Positions 1 through 7,998 are shown, numbered from the stretch's first letter. The stretch is DNA of 21,033 bases from Bacillota bacterium (GCA_023425485.1 JAFACO010000194.1:1-21033); one strand, 5' to 3'. Notes: generated by a model from the letters alone, not told the origin. Made by a program: numbers and translations.

Positions 1-645
1 AAAATCAGGCAATCCTCCGATATGATGTATGAAACGTTTAATATATAACTTCATTTCCAATGCACTATGCCAGTTTTCAAAAGCAAACATGGTCCTCCAG
101 TATAACCAGAAATTTGAATTTAGTACCTCGTCATCAAATACATCCGTAATTCGTTTATCGTATAGCTCTTCCTCCGGTGTAAAGAACAACTTCATAATCT
201 CCATGGAACCTTTTTCTGATAAGTCAAACTTTCCGTCCGTATGAGCATCTTCACCGCGATTAATTGTTGCCCTCATTAAGGAATAGTTTGGATCACGTTT
301 ATTAAGCCAATAATATTCATCCAGTACACTGACTCCTTCGGTTTCAATTGATGGAATGGAATGAAATAAATCCCACATACATTCAAAATGATTATCCATT
401 TCACGTCCGCCACGTATTACATAACCAAGGTTCTCGTACTGATAGCCATCACAGGCACCCCCTGGAATTGGATCTTTCTCCAGAATGTGAATTCTTTTTC
501 CTTCCATCTGTCCATCACGAACCAGAAAGCAGGCTGCTGAAAGTGCAGCAAGACCAGAACCAATAATATAAGCGGACTTACGCTCAACACCTTCCGGTTT
601 TTCAGGGCGTACAAATGCTTCATAATTACCACTGGAATAATACAT
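1..645 (-). CDS. ohyA: Oleate hydratase (myosin-cross-reactive antigen family), 3' part cut off by window edge
   Basis: FAD-dependent enzyme that adds water to the cis-9 double bond of oleic and related fatty acids to give 10-hydroxy fatty acids; usually linked to detoxifying host or plant unsaturated fatty acids. The first 215 residues are visible out of about 590 usual for the family. The dinucleotide-binding motif GSGLAALSAA is at residues 29-38, followed by the beta-strand end HILEKD (53-58) and PGGACDG (61-67). The family signature RGGREM is at 78-83; its Glu82 is the residue known to be catalytic in this family. The start at 645 is chosen because GGAGG lies 7 bases upstream; an alternative ATG at 659 is in another frame that reads nonsense. 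It follows a TetR-type gene on the same strand, separated by a long perfect inverted repeat. The product call is firm; the active-site residues beyond residue 215 cannot be seen. Confidence 0.93.
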   Translation of the reverse strand, partial: MYYSSGNYEAFVRPEKPEGVERKSAYIIGSGLAALSAACFLVRDGQMEGKRIHILEKDPIPGGACDGYQYENLGYVIRGGREMDNHFECMWDLFHSIPSIETEGVSVLDEYYWLNKRDPNYSLMRATINRGEDAHTDGKFDLSEKGSMEIMKLFFTPEEELYDKRITDVFDDEVLNSNFWLYWRTMFAFENWHSALEMKLYIKRFIHHIGGLPDF

Positions 646-711
646 AATAATACCTCCATAGATTTGTTTTTGTTTATGCTTTCATTTTATTCGTTTCTGG
701 ATTAATTCCTA

Positions 712-764
712 TAAACAATATAGCCGTTATGATAAATGTCTTATCATAACGGCTATATTGTTTA
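712..764. repeat. Perfect 24-bp inverted repeat between TetR gene and oleate hydratase gene
   Basis: Arms 712-735 and 741-764 are exact reverse complements, separated by ATGTC. It begins 5 bases after the TetR stop codon, so it could be that gene's terminator, but no clear T run follows the stem on either strand; the T-rich bases lie inside the stem. It could instead be an operator or attenuator for oleate hydratase, which starts 67 bases further on. As one operator for a TetR dimer it is longer than usual. Confidence 0.7.
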
Positions 765-768
765 GTTA

Positions 769-1338
769 TTATCTGCTCTGTCTGTCAAAACGGTACTTAT
801 TTAATGCTCTTTTAATTTCTCCATCAATCAGCATACTTAGCCGATCTATGATTTGCTCTGGCTTCTCTTTCATATCATTTTTTATCCAATCGAGCATAAG
901 ACCTACGAAGGCGTACTTATAAAAATCAGCAATAAACTTTTTATCTAATTCCCGAACCTCCATATCTAGAGCTATTTCTTCCACCACACCTATGAGCAAA
1001 TTATAGGTGAGGGTATACAAGTACACTTCCACCTGCTCCCGGCTTACAGAATGATATACATTTAAAATAAATGGTTTATTATCCAGAACTGCCTGAAAAA
1101 TTTGCAAAAAACCCTGCTGCCAGGTATCGTATGTCTTATGTCCATCAAGTGCCTTTGCAGCATCCTCAACGCAGGACCACTCTACCAAATCATAGATGTC
1201 TTTAAAATGATAATAAAAGGTCATTCGATTAATTCCACAATCCTCAGTAATATCAGTGATTGTAATTTTATTAAGGGGCTTTTTTAGTAGCATTCTCTTC
1301 AGGGATTCTTCCAATGCCCGCTTGGTTATTTGTGACAT
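769..1338 (-). CDS. TetR/AcrR family transcriptional regulator
   Basis: A 189-residue DNA-binding regulator. The N-terminal helix-turn-helix region reads MSQITKRALEESLKRMLLKK then ITITDITEDCGINRMTFYYHF at about residues 24-45, the standard TetR pattern ending in FYYHFKD. The rest is an all-alpha ligand and dimer domain, similar in type to DhaS-like TetR proteins. The open frame extends upstream to an ATG at 1461, but the start at 1338 is chosen because AGGAGG sits 6 bases before it and the family N-terminus begins there; the upstream extension is hydrophobic and not family-like. It is followed on the same strand by oleate hydratase, so regulation of that gene by this protein is a fair guess. 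The ligand is unknown; a fatty acid would fit the neighbour but nothing in the sequence shows it. Confidence 0.88.
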   Translation of the reverse strand: MSQITKRALEESLKRMLLKKPLNKITITDITEDCGINRMTFYYHFKDIYDLVEWSCVEDAAKALDGHKTYDTWQQGFLQIFQAVLDNKPFILNVYHSVSREQVEVYLYTLTYNLLIGVVEEIALDMEVRELDKKFIADFYKYAFVGLMLDWIKNDMKEKPEQIIDRLSMLIDGEIKRALNKYRFDRQSR

Positions 1339-1394
1339 ATATAACCTCCTTATGTTGTCAATAAGTTCAAGCAGCCTATGCTGGTAATAGAACC

Positions 1395-1423
1395 ATAATA
1401 ATAGAATTGAAAACAGTTTACAA
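1395..1423 (-). promoter_or_regulatory. Candidate sigma-A promoter for the TetR gene
   Basis: On the minus strand, TTGTAA (1423-1418) and TATTAT (1400-1395) are 17 bases apart, matching 4 of 6 and 5 of 6 consensus positions. The predicted start near 1388 gives a leader of about 50 bases before the AGGAGG site. The match is moderate in AT-rich DNA. Confidence 0.4.
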
Positions 1424-1465
1424 TAAATAAAAAAGAAAAACTGTATGTTCTGTATTTCCATGCAG

Positions 1466-1505
1466 AAAAGGACATATTGTAAGCCAACTTACAATATATC
1501 CTTTT
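1466..1505 (-). terminator. Intrinsic terminator after the membrane pyrophosphatase gene
   Basis: Arms 1466-1483 and 1488-1505 form an 18-bp stem with one G-U pair and a 4-base loop. On the minus strand the stem is A-rich at its 5' end and closes with TTTT. It starts about 40 bases after the stop codon at 1544. Confidence 0.85.
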
Positions 1506-1543
1506 TCTTAATTATTTTTATTTATTAAAAAGTATTATTACAC

Positions 1544-3820
1544 CTATTTTGCTTTTCCTTTTAAGAAACCAAATCCACCGTTTTTAGAATACAATACAGA
1601 TACGACTACAACTACTGCACTGATTACCAATGCAACAATCATACCAAGGTTGGAAAGATCGTATTGAACAAGCACAGGAGCAGCAAGTAAGGATACAAGA
1701 TTCATTACCTTAATCATAGGGTTGAGTGCTGGACCTGCTGTATCCTTAAGTGGATCACCTACGGTATCACCTACAACTGCTGCCTTATGACACTCGGAAC
1801 CTTTACCGCCATACAAGCCATCTTCAATTGTTTTCTTTGCATTATCCCAGGAACCACCAGTATTAGACATAAATACTGCAAGAAGCTGTCCTGATACGAT
1901 AACACCTGCAAGGAATCCACCTAAGGACTCTACGCCAAGAGCAATACCAACTAAGAGTGGACTTAAGATACCAATCAAAGCAAGTCCAACTAATTCTTTC
2001 TGTGCAGCAACTGTACAGATATCAACTGCCTTTTGATAATCTGGTTTCACTTTACGCTCAAGAACTCCAGGAATCTTAAACTGTCTTCTAACTTCTTCTA
2101 CAATCTTACCAGCTGCACGAGTAACTGCATTGATAACCAAGGAAGAGAATAGCCATGGAATACATGCGCCAATTAATACGCCTATGAACACGTTTGGTTC
2201 TGATACACGAATACCTGTAGCTGCTATGGTCAATGCTTCATTAATGTTCATCTGATCCTGAATCTTTGTTATATCTGTAAGGAAAGATCCAAATAGGGAT
2301 ACAGCTGCAATAACTGCGGAACCAATCGCTACACCTTTTGTGATAGCTTTTGTTGTGTTACCAGTTGCATCCAGGTGATCCATAACTTTTCTTGCCTCTT
2401 TGTCCAAGCCAGCAAGCTCACCAACACCATTTGCATTATCTGCAATAGGTCCAAAGGAGTCCATTGCTACGTTGTTACCTGTTAAGGTAAGCATACCGAT
2501 ACCCGTCATAGCTACACCATATAGAACATAGGTGATGCCCATACCATCATAGATGAGTATAGAGGAGAAAATAGTTGCCGCAATAACAAGTGTCTGCCAT
2601 ACAGAACTTTCAAAACCTTCCGCAATACCTCTAAGTAATAAGGTTGCAGAGCCAGTTTTGGAAGCAGCAGCAATATCCTTAACCGGTCTATAATGTGTAT
2701 CAGTAAAATATTTTGTAATCTCATCAAGTACTATAGCTAATATAATACCTACACCTACGGATAAGAACGCTCTCCACTCATGCATATAGAAATGCGCAAG
2801 TAAAGCAAAGGAACCAAGGCTTATAGCCGCTGATACATAAAATCCTTTATTAATAGCTGCCATTGCATTGTTGTTCTTTCCACTTTTTGAACCTTTAACT
2901 AAATATGTACCAATCATGGAGGAAAGTACACCGATACCTCTTACTAAGAGCGGGAATACAATCCACTTCAAATCACCATTATTAATATGCATTAATGCCA
3001 AACCAAGAATAAGTCCGGATACAATTGTTACTTCATAGGATTCAAAGATGTCTGCTGCCATACCAGCACAATCACCAACGTTATCACCAACAAGGTCGGC
3101 TATAACTGCGGCATTTCTCTCATCATCCTCCGGGAGTCCTGCTTCAACCTTACCAACAAGATCTGCTCCTACGTCTGCAGCCTTCGTATAGATACCACCA
3201 CCAACTCTCATGAAGAGCGCAAGAAGTGTACCACCGAAACCAAATCCAAGTAATGCATCTGGTGCAGCAACACCAAATACGATAAAGATTAAGGTTCCGC
3301 CTAAAAGTCCAAGTCCGTCGGTCAGCATACCTGTTATGGTACCAGTTCTATATGCAATCTTAAGGGCTTCCGCAAAGCTTCTTGTTGATGCAGATGCAAC
3401 ACGAACGTTGCCCTCTACAGCCATTCTCATACCAAACTGTCCAACCATTAAGGAAAAAACAGCTCCCATAACAAAAGCGATAGCTCGTCCAATACCGATA
3501 ATAATTTTAACAGTATCTTCTGACTTGCCTGCAAAGCGGCTCATCGCCTCTTCTGATGGCGGAACTACATAAACCGATAAGAATAAAACAAAGGTCAGAA
3601 CAACAATAAGCGGAACTATTGTTCTTAACTGTCTCTTAAGATACGCATCAGCACCAAGTTTAATGGCACCCCATACTTCCTGCATCTTCGCAGTACCTTT
3701 GTCATACTTCATGATCTGCTTACGTAGCAAAAGTGCGTAGCCTAAACCCAAAAAGGCTATTAATAGAACACACCATATCGCGACTATTTCAAACGTAGTC
3801 GCATTTGTAAGATTGAACAT
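1544..3820 (-). CDS. hppA: Membrane-bound proton-pumping pyrophosphatase, K+-independent type
   Basis: Integral membrane pump (758 residues, normal length, about 16 helices expected) that couples hydrolysis of pyrophosphate to ion movement across the membrane. The substrate-binding motif DVGADLVGKVE is at 216-226, followed by the acidic loop EDDERN and DNVGDCAGMAAD at 246-257; the C-terminal motif GDTVGDPLKDTAGP is also present. The K+-dependence motif reads GNTTKAITKG, with Lys491 and Thr494 where K+-dependent enzymes carry Ala and Gly/Ala. In this family that pair marks K+-independent enzymes, which are mostly H+ pumps. The start at 3820 is supported by AGGAGGAG 8 bases upstream. It is a single-gene unit with its own terminator. 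In a fermentative anaerobe it would recover energy from biosynthetic pyrophosphate. Ion specificity is inferred from the motif, not proven. Confidence 0.95.
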   Translation of the reverse strand: MFNLTNATTFEIVAIWCVLLIAFLGLGYALLLRKQIMKYDKGTAKMQEVWGAIKLGADAYLKRQLRTIVPLIVVLTFVLFLSVYVVPPSEEAMSRFAGKSEDTVKIIIGIGRAIAFVMGAVFSLMVGQFGMRMAVEGNVRVASASTRSFAEALKIAYRTGTITGMLTDGLGLLGGTLIFIVFGVAAPDALLGFGFGGTLLALFMRVGGGIYTKAADVGADLVGKVEAGLPEDDERNAAVIADLVGDNVGDCAGMAADIFESYEVTIVSGLILGLALMHINNGDLKWIVFPLLVRGIGVLSSMIGTYLVKGSKSGKNNNAMAAINKGFYVSAAISLGSFALLAHFYMHEWRAFLSVGVGIILAIVLDEITKYFTDTHYRPVKDIAAASKTGSATLLLRGIAEGFESSVWQTLVIAATIFSSILIYDGMGITYVLYGVAMTGIGMLTLTGNNVAMDSFGPIADNANGVGELAGLDKEARKVMDHLDATGNTTKAITKGVAIGSAVIAAVSLFGSFLTDITKIQDQMNINEALTIAATGIRVSEPNVFIGVLIGACIPWLFSSLVINAVTRAAGKIVEEVRRQFKIPGVLERKVKPDYQKAVDICTVAAQKELVGLALIGILSPLLVGIALGVESLGGFLAGVIVSGQLLAVFMSNTGGSWDNAKKTIEDGLYGGKGSECHKAAVVGDTVGDPLKDTAGPALNPMIKVMNLVSLLAAPVLVQYDLSNLGMIVALVISAVVVVVSVLYSKNGGFGFLKGKAK

Positions 3821-4160
3821 TACATTACTCCTCCTGTAATAAAATTAATCAAATCACCTTATTATATAACATTATTGATAATATATCTACTGTTTTTTAA
3901 ATATTTTAGTTGTTTTTGACATCTTTTTTTCAAAAATTTTGCAATAACCCCATGCAAACTGCATGAATGTGTCAATTTTTTTAAATGTTTTTTAACTATA
4001 TTGCCTATGAGTTTGTTAAATAAATATCTATTGAGAATTTACCAAGGAATAAGTGGCTAAATCATCTAAATCTTCATAAAATAACCACAGGAAATAGTGT
4101 ACTAATGAACTAGATTTTTATAACACGAGGAAACTCCAATTCATTTCACCTGTTGGAAAC
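3821..4160. other. AT-rich intergenic region upstream of hppA
   Basis: This stretch lies between the rubrerythrin terminator and hppA and should hold the hppA promoter. TGTCAA at 3970-3975 (TTGACA on the minus strand) has no good -10 at normal spacing; an ATTATA at 3861-3866 has no good -35. A small near-palindrome, CATGCA-AAC-TGCATG, is at 3951-3965. No convincing gene was seen on either strand. Confidence 0.5.
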
Positions 4161-4193
4161 AAAGAAAAGCAAGAGGTTTACTATCCTCTTGCT
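4161..4193 (-). terminator. Intrinsic terminator after rubrerythrin
   Basis: A 9-bp stem AGCAAGAGG/CCTCTTGCT (4168-4176 with 4185-4193) with an 8-base loop is followed on the minus strand by TTTCTTT (4167-4161). It ends the kor-rubrerythrin operon. Confidence 0.85.
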
Positions 4194-4253
4194 CTTCTAA
4201 TATATAAGATAACTTTATTTATTTTAGTTTTTTAAATCAAATTCATATAAAAC

Positions 4254-4823
4254 TTAATTAAATTCTTTATATAGTTCTTTTTTTGCCCCGCAAACTGGAC
4301 ATTTATCGGGAGCTTCATCAAGTATCGTGTGCCCGCATACTGGGCAGATAAAAACGGAATCGAACTCAAAATCTTTACCTTCTTTTGCAGCAGCTTGAGC
4401 CTGAGCAAATAATTCAGCATGAAGCTTTTCTGCTTCCAAAGCAAAATGGAAGGATCTTTCTGCGCCAGGTTCTTCTTGAAATTGCGCAGCATTTAGATAA
4501 ACCGGATACATTTGGTCAACCTCATGTAGCTCACCATTAATACCACCTTGAAGATTATCCACTGTTTTTCCATTGCCAAAAACAGCTCCTGAAGTTACAG
4601 TAGCATCCGCCAGTTCACTTCCAATCTCTTTAAAATGATTGTAAGCATGCACACTTTCAGCATAAGCGATTGCGACAAATAGTTTTCCTATATTGGGAAA
4701 ACCCTCTTTCTCAGCAATCTTTCCCCAATGTAGATATCTCATGTGCGCCATACTCTCTCCACCATAAGCAGAATGTAAAAAATCTGAAGTCATTGCGTTT
4801 TTAACAGCCATCTTACGAACCAT
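4254..4823 (-). CDS. rbr: Rubrerythrin (diiron peroxidase with rubredoxin domain)
   Basis: Cytoplasmic non-haem iron protein that reduces hydrogen peroxide in anaerobes, taking electrons through its rubredoxin domain. It has 189 residues, close to the usual 190. The ferritin-like four-helix domain is at about 10-150, with Glu23, the pair Glu56/His59 and the pair Glu132/His135 as likely diiron ligands. The C-terminal rubredoxin knuckles are CPVCG at 160-164 and CPVCG at 175-179. The start at 4823 has AGGAAG 10 bases upstream; a second ATG at 4811 is possible and would shorten the protein by four residues. It begins 14 bases after korB, so it is probably transcribed with korAB. The pairing makes sense because 2-oxoacid:ferredoxin oxidoreductases are oxygen-sensitive. 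Confidence 0.94.
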   Translation of the reverse strand: MVRKMAVKNAMTSDFLHSAYGGESMAHMRYLHWGKIAEKEGFPNIGKLFVAIAYAESVHAYNHFKEIGSELADATVTSGAVFGNGKTVDNLQGGINGELHEVDQMYPVYLNAAQFQEEPGAERSFHFALEAEKLHAELFAQAQAAAKEGKDFEFDSVFICPVCGHTILDEAPDKCPVCGAKKELYKEFN

Positions 4824-4837
4824 ACCTTTCTTGCTTC

Positions 4838-5689
4838 CTAATTAAAATCTTTTAACAACTTTTCCAGAGCTGCAGGGTCTTTCTTTCTATCTATCAAAGG
4901 AATCCCATCTTTCAATATGAAATTTTTATCATGGAAGGAATCCTTTTCCTCTTTATATATTACCCCAATCGGTATTTTATAATCAAATTCCATAGATTTT
5001 TCTAAAGCTGCAAGCTTATTGGTGGGATCGTAGGTTTCATCAAGTTCATATACTCTTTGGTTGTAAAAGGCGAACGTGTTTAACTTATTAAAGCTTACAC
5101 AGGGTTGTAAAATATCAACGATAGCATACCCATTGAACTCAATGGCTTGCTTCATTATGGATACCAGATGTTCTTTGCGTCCACTGAAGGCTCGTGCTAC
5201 AAATCCTGCGCCACCTGCAATTGCAACCAAGATTGGATTTAGCGGTGTATTCATACTACCATGAACCTGTGCCGGCGTTACCATACCTTCCATGGTGGTT
5301 GGGGATGCCTGCCCCTTCGTTAGTCCATAGATTTGATTGTCATGTACAAAGTGAGTAATATTCACATTTCTTCTTATGTTGTGCAGAAAATGATTACCAC
5401 CCTCACCATAGGAATCTCCATCACCGGTATCAACAATTACTGTCAACTTTTCATTGGCAATCTTAGCAGCAACTGCGGCTGGAAGTGACCTTCCATGAAG
5501 TCCACAGTAGGTATTCGCGCTAATATATTGCGGAAGTTTAGCCGCTTGACCAATTCCTCCTACCATTAATACATCGTGAGGTTCTTTTCCTAGTTCCTCA
5601 AGTGCTGTTTTTAAACAGTCCAAAATATTAAAATTTCCACAGCCGGGACACCAGGCAGTTTCATAAGTTTGAAATTTAGTTCCTTCCAT
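4838..5689 (-). CDS. korB: 2-oxoacid:ferredoxin oxidoreductase, beta (TPP-binding) subunit
   Basis: Catalytic beta subunit that binds thiamine diphosphate and a [4Fe-4S] cluster; with the KorA subunit it oxidatively decarboxylates a 2-oxoacid to acyl-CoA and reduces ferredoxin, or runs in reverse. At 283 residues it has KorB-type length. CPGCG at 14-18 and Cys197 (QPCVSF) are likely cluster ligands. The TPP motif runs from GDGDSYGEGGNH (89-100) to HDNQIYGLTKGQ (116-127). The start is fixed by GGAGG 7 bases upstream and by overlap with korA: the korA stop and this start share bases in TAATG. Whether the substrate is 2-oxoglutarate or a branched or aromatic 2-oxoacid cannot be told from the sequence. 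Confidence 0.93.
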   Translation of the reverse strand: MEGTKFQTYETAWCPGCGNFNILDCLKTALEELGKEPHDVLMVGGIGQAAKLPQYISANTYCGLHGRSLPAAVAAKIANEKLTVIVDTGDGDSYGEGGNHFLHNIRRNVNITHFVHDNQIYGLTKGQASPTTMEGMVTPAQVHGSMNTPLNPILVAIAGGAGFVARAFSGRKEHLVSIMKQAIEFNGYAIVDILQPCVSFNKLNTFAFYNQRVYELDETYDPTNKLAALEKSMEFDYKIPIGVIYKEEKDSFHDKNFILKDGIPLIDRKKDPAALEKLLKDFN

Positions 5690-7356
5690 TACATAGCCTC
5701 CTTCCTGATACGATCAGCAATTTCATCGCTAGAAATTTGTCGGCCATCATATTTTAATATACTATAGTCACAAACAATACCTGCCTGCTCTCTTATTAAA
5801 TCTCCAAGTTGGCCTGTTGCATTCTGTTCAATATTAATAATAGTTTTAGCTGTCTCTGCTTTTTCCTTTAAAAGTTTCTGTGGCAGAGGATATACATCTC
5901 CAAAAATTAGTGCTGCATATTTTCCTGGTTCATTTTTATTTAGGTTATGGACTGCTTCAGAAATAGGACCGTAGGTAGAACCCCAACCTACAAATAAAGT
6001 ATCAAAGGACTCTTCACCAATAAAATCAGGTTCCAATAATTCTTCCTTTAATTTATCCAACTTCTTCAGTCGTTTATCCATCATATTAATACGGGCATCT
6101 GCCTCTTCTATTATCCAGCCTCGTTCATCATGCTCATCACTATCGGCAGCTACCAGATGTTTGCTCTTTCCAGGGATTAATCTAGGGGAAATACCATCTG
6201 CAGTAAAGCGATATCGAAGATAATTTTCTTCTGACAATACCACTGTTTCTTCTATATTATACTCTGCTGCTTTAAGATTAAAGGGTTCTACCGATGCATA
6301 GGAATCTGATAAATATTGATCACTTAGGATAATAACTGGAATCTGATATTTATCTGCCAGATAGAGTGCTCTCGCTGTTTGATAAAAAGCATCTGTATGA
6401 TTTCGAATAGCGATTACCATTCTTGGGAACTCTCCCTGTGAAGCCGAGATGACGAACTTAAGATCACTTTGTTCGGTTCTTGTAGGCAACCCAGTAGCTG
6501 GCCCAGGTCTTTGAACATTGGCAACCACCAAAGGAATTTCAGCAATCCCCGATAATCCCAATGCTTCTACCATTAAGCAGAACCCTCCGCCAGAGGTACC
6601 TGTCATAGAAGGAGCTCCTGCAAAAGATGCTCCAATTGCCATATTAATTGCAGCTATCTCATCCTCTGCTTGTTCCACAACAATCCCGGCATCATCAGCT
6701 GCTGCTGCAAGATATTCTAAGATAGTAGTTGACGGGGACATCGGATATGCACAGTAAAATTTAAGTCCTGCAGCAAGTGCTCCAAAGCTTAAAGCTTCAT
6801 TACCATTAAGGATAATACGTTGGCTTTGGTCTACTTTGGGTAACGTAAACCGCGTTTCCACCAAATTATAGCCTTCCTCCAATGCCTTTACATTTAACTC
6901 TAGATACTGCCCTTTTATGTAATCGCTGATAACCTTCTCTGCATTTGTTATCTCAAGTCCAAATAATTTTAGGATTACACCAGTTGCAATACTTCCTGTC
7001 GCCCTGGTATTACCTAACTGTTTTCCAAGTGCTTGCATATCTAAGGATATAACTCTTGAATCATCTGATTTAATTTGACTGTCGCATAAAATAAATCCAT
7101 CACTCTTAAGCTTATCGCTATGTAATTGGATAGTTGCCTCATCAAAAGCAATGATGCCATCAAGAATTTCGCTATGTGAATAAATAGGGTCGACACCAAA
7201 TCGAAGAAGTGAAAAATTGTGACCTCCACGTACACGTGACATGAAATCTCTAACAGTGAAGATATGATAACCCGAATTCTTAATAAACTTCTGTAAAACT
7301 GCTACAGACGTTTCGATACCCTGACCGGCTGCTCCGCCGATTAATAAATTGTACAA
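5689..7356 (-). CDS. korA: 2-oxoacid:ferredoxin oxidoreductase, fused gamma-alpha subunit (TTG start)
   Basis: Partner of KorB. The 555-residue protein is a gamma-alpha fusion: the gamma domain (about 1-180) starts with LLIGGAAGQGIE (4-15) and RVRGGHNFSLLRFG (41-54), and the alpha domain begins near GNEALSFGALAAGLKF (185-200), with the family motifs AYPMSPSTT (203-211), EQAEDEIAA (228-236) and RPGPATGLPTRTEQSDL (283-299). The start codon is TTG at 7356, chosen because AGGAGG stands 6 bases upstream and the gamma domain begins at that point; no upstream ATG is as good. It is the first gene of korA-korB-rubrerythrin. A good promoter and an 18-bp palindrome lie upstream. No separate ferredoxin-like delta subunit is present. 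Confidence 0.93.
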   Translation of the reverse strand: MYNLLIGGAAGQGIETSVAVLQKFIKNSGYHIFTVRDFMSRVRGGHNFSLLRFGVDPIYSHSEILDGIIAFDEATIQLHSDKLKSDGFILCDSQIKSDDSRVISLDMQALGKQLGNTRATGSIATGVILKLFGLEITNAEKVISDYIKGQYLELNVKALEEGYNLVETRFTLPKVDQSQRIILNGNEALSFGALAAGLKFYCAYPMSPSTTILEYLAAAADDAGIVVEQAEDEIAAINMAIGASFAGAPSMTGTSGGGFCLMVEALGLSGIAEIPLVVANVQRPGPATGLPTRTEQSDLKFVISASQGEFPRMVIAIRNHTDAFYQTARALYLADKYQIPVIILSDQYLSDSYASVEPFNLKAAEYNIEETVVLSEENYLRYRFTADGISPRLIPGKSKHLVAADSDEHDERGWIIEEADARINMMDKRLKKLDKLKEELLEPDFIGEESFDTLFVGWGSTYGPISEAVHNLNKNEPGKYAALIFGDVYPLPQKLLKEKAETAKTIINIEQNATGQLGDLIREQAGIVCDYSILKYDGRQISSDEIADRIRKEAM

Positions 7357-7383
7357 TATAATCCCTCCTATACTAGTATTTTC

Positions 7384-7401
7384 AATACAAATATTTGTAT
7401 T
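7384..7401. promoter_or_regulatory. 18-bp perfect palindrome in the kor leader, candidate operator
   Basis: AATACAAATATTTGTATT is an exact palindrome lying between the predicted transcription start (about 7429) and the korA ribosome binding site. That position would suit a repressor. It does not match the Rex or PerR consensus sites that I know. Confidence 0.45.
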
Positions 7402-7435
7402 TTATGTCCATTTAAGCAATATTATGCTCGTTTTT

Positions 7436-7464
7436 ATTATAATATCTTTTTATTTCAGTTTCAA
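7436..7464 (-). promoter_or_regulatory. Sigma-A promoter for the korA-korB-rubrerythrin operon
   Basis: On the minus strand TTGAAA (7464-7459) and TATAAT (7441-7436) are exactly 17 bases apart, matching 5 of 6 and 6 of 6 positions. The expected start near 7429 leaves a leader of about 70 bases before the TTG start of korA. Confidence 0.7.
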
Positions 7465-7826
7465 TAGTTTTAAGTAATTTAATTGCATTCAATTTAATTA
7501 TATTTTTTAAAATAAAAAAATTTTAGATATTTTATCAGTAAGTTTTGGAATAATCTTTATATTCAAACATTATTTTCTAATTTACTACAATTTTAGCAAG
7601 TTCAAATAATTAAAATTTTTAGGGTATTATCATCAACTACATTAATATATTATTCAATCCTATAATTTATTAATTATTGATTGCCTTCTTTTTAGGCAAT
7701 CTCAATATGGTAAGGCAAGTCCAGATGAATATATTGCATTCAAAACCAATAATGCAAAAAACTCCCCCAGTATATTTTACTTTCAATAACAAATACTAAG
7801 TAAAATAGATTGGAAAGGAGTATTCA
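7465..7826. other. AT-rich divergent intergenic region between kor operon and small plus-strand gene
   Basis: Very AT-rich. An 8-bp inverted repeat GATTGCCT/AGGCAATC (7679-7686 with 7694-7701) with a 7-base loop is the only clear structure; it has no T run after it. For the plus-strand small gene a weak sigma-G-like pair can be read: GTATA (7770-7774) and AATACTA (7792-7798), 17 bases apart. No longer gene was seen. Confidence 0.4.
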
Positions 7827-7991
7827 ATGAGTAAATTAAATAATAGTAACGCAACACCTTCAAAAGATACTAATACAAAAAACAATAATTCAAATAATGA
7901 TGTGGATTTTAAAAACTGTCCAAAATGTGATGAAAAGAAGACAACACCATCAAATAAAAGACCTTCCTCTGGTAATGTTAAAGGAATATAA
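7827..7991 (+). CDS. Small 54-residue Asn/Ser/Thr/Lys-rich protein with CPKC motif
   Basis: A gene of unknown function. The 54-residue product is hydrophilic and low in complexity, beginning MSKLNNSNATPSKD, with one Cys pair in KNCPKCDEKK (residues 29-38) and ending in GNVKGI. It has no signal peptide or membrane segment. Evidence that it is real: AAAGGAG lies 6 bases before the ATG, the frame is open, and a strong intrinsic terminator begins 8 bases after the stop. It is the only plus-strand gene and sits alone between the kor promoter and the Nudix gene. A single CxxC pair could bind half a zinc or iron site in a dimer, or be redox active. The composition and the weak sigma-G-like sequence upstream hint at a sporulation-phase small protein, but this is speculation. 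Longer overlapping frames on both strands here look spurious. Confidence 0.65.
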   Translation: MSKLNNSNATPSKDTNTKNNNSNNDVDFKNCPKCDEKKTTPSNKRPSSGNVKGI

Positions 7992-7998
7992 TCTCTCT

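Noticed and set aside
417..659. 80-residue minus-strand ORF overlapping the oleate hydratase start
   Set aside because: Wrong frame; the start at 645 has the correct ribosome binding site spacing and its translation matches oleate hydratase.
1339..1461. Upstream extension of the TetR gene to an ATG at 1461
   Set aside because: The added 41 residues are hydrophobic and not TetR-like; AGGAGG precedes the ATG at 1338, and a candidate promoter lies inside the extension.
4007..4070. Short plus-strand ORF starting at the ATG in GCCTATGAG
   Set aside because: Only 17 codons with no ribosome binding site.
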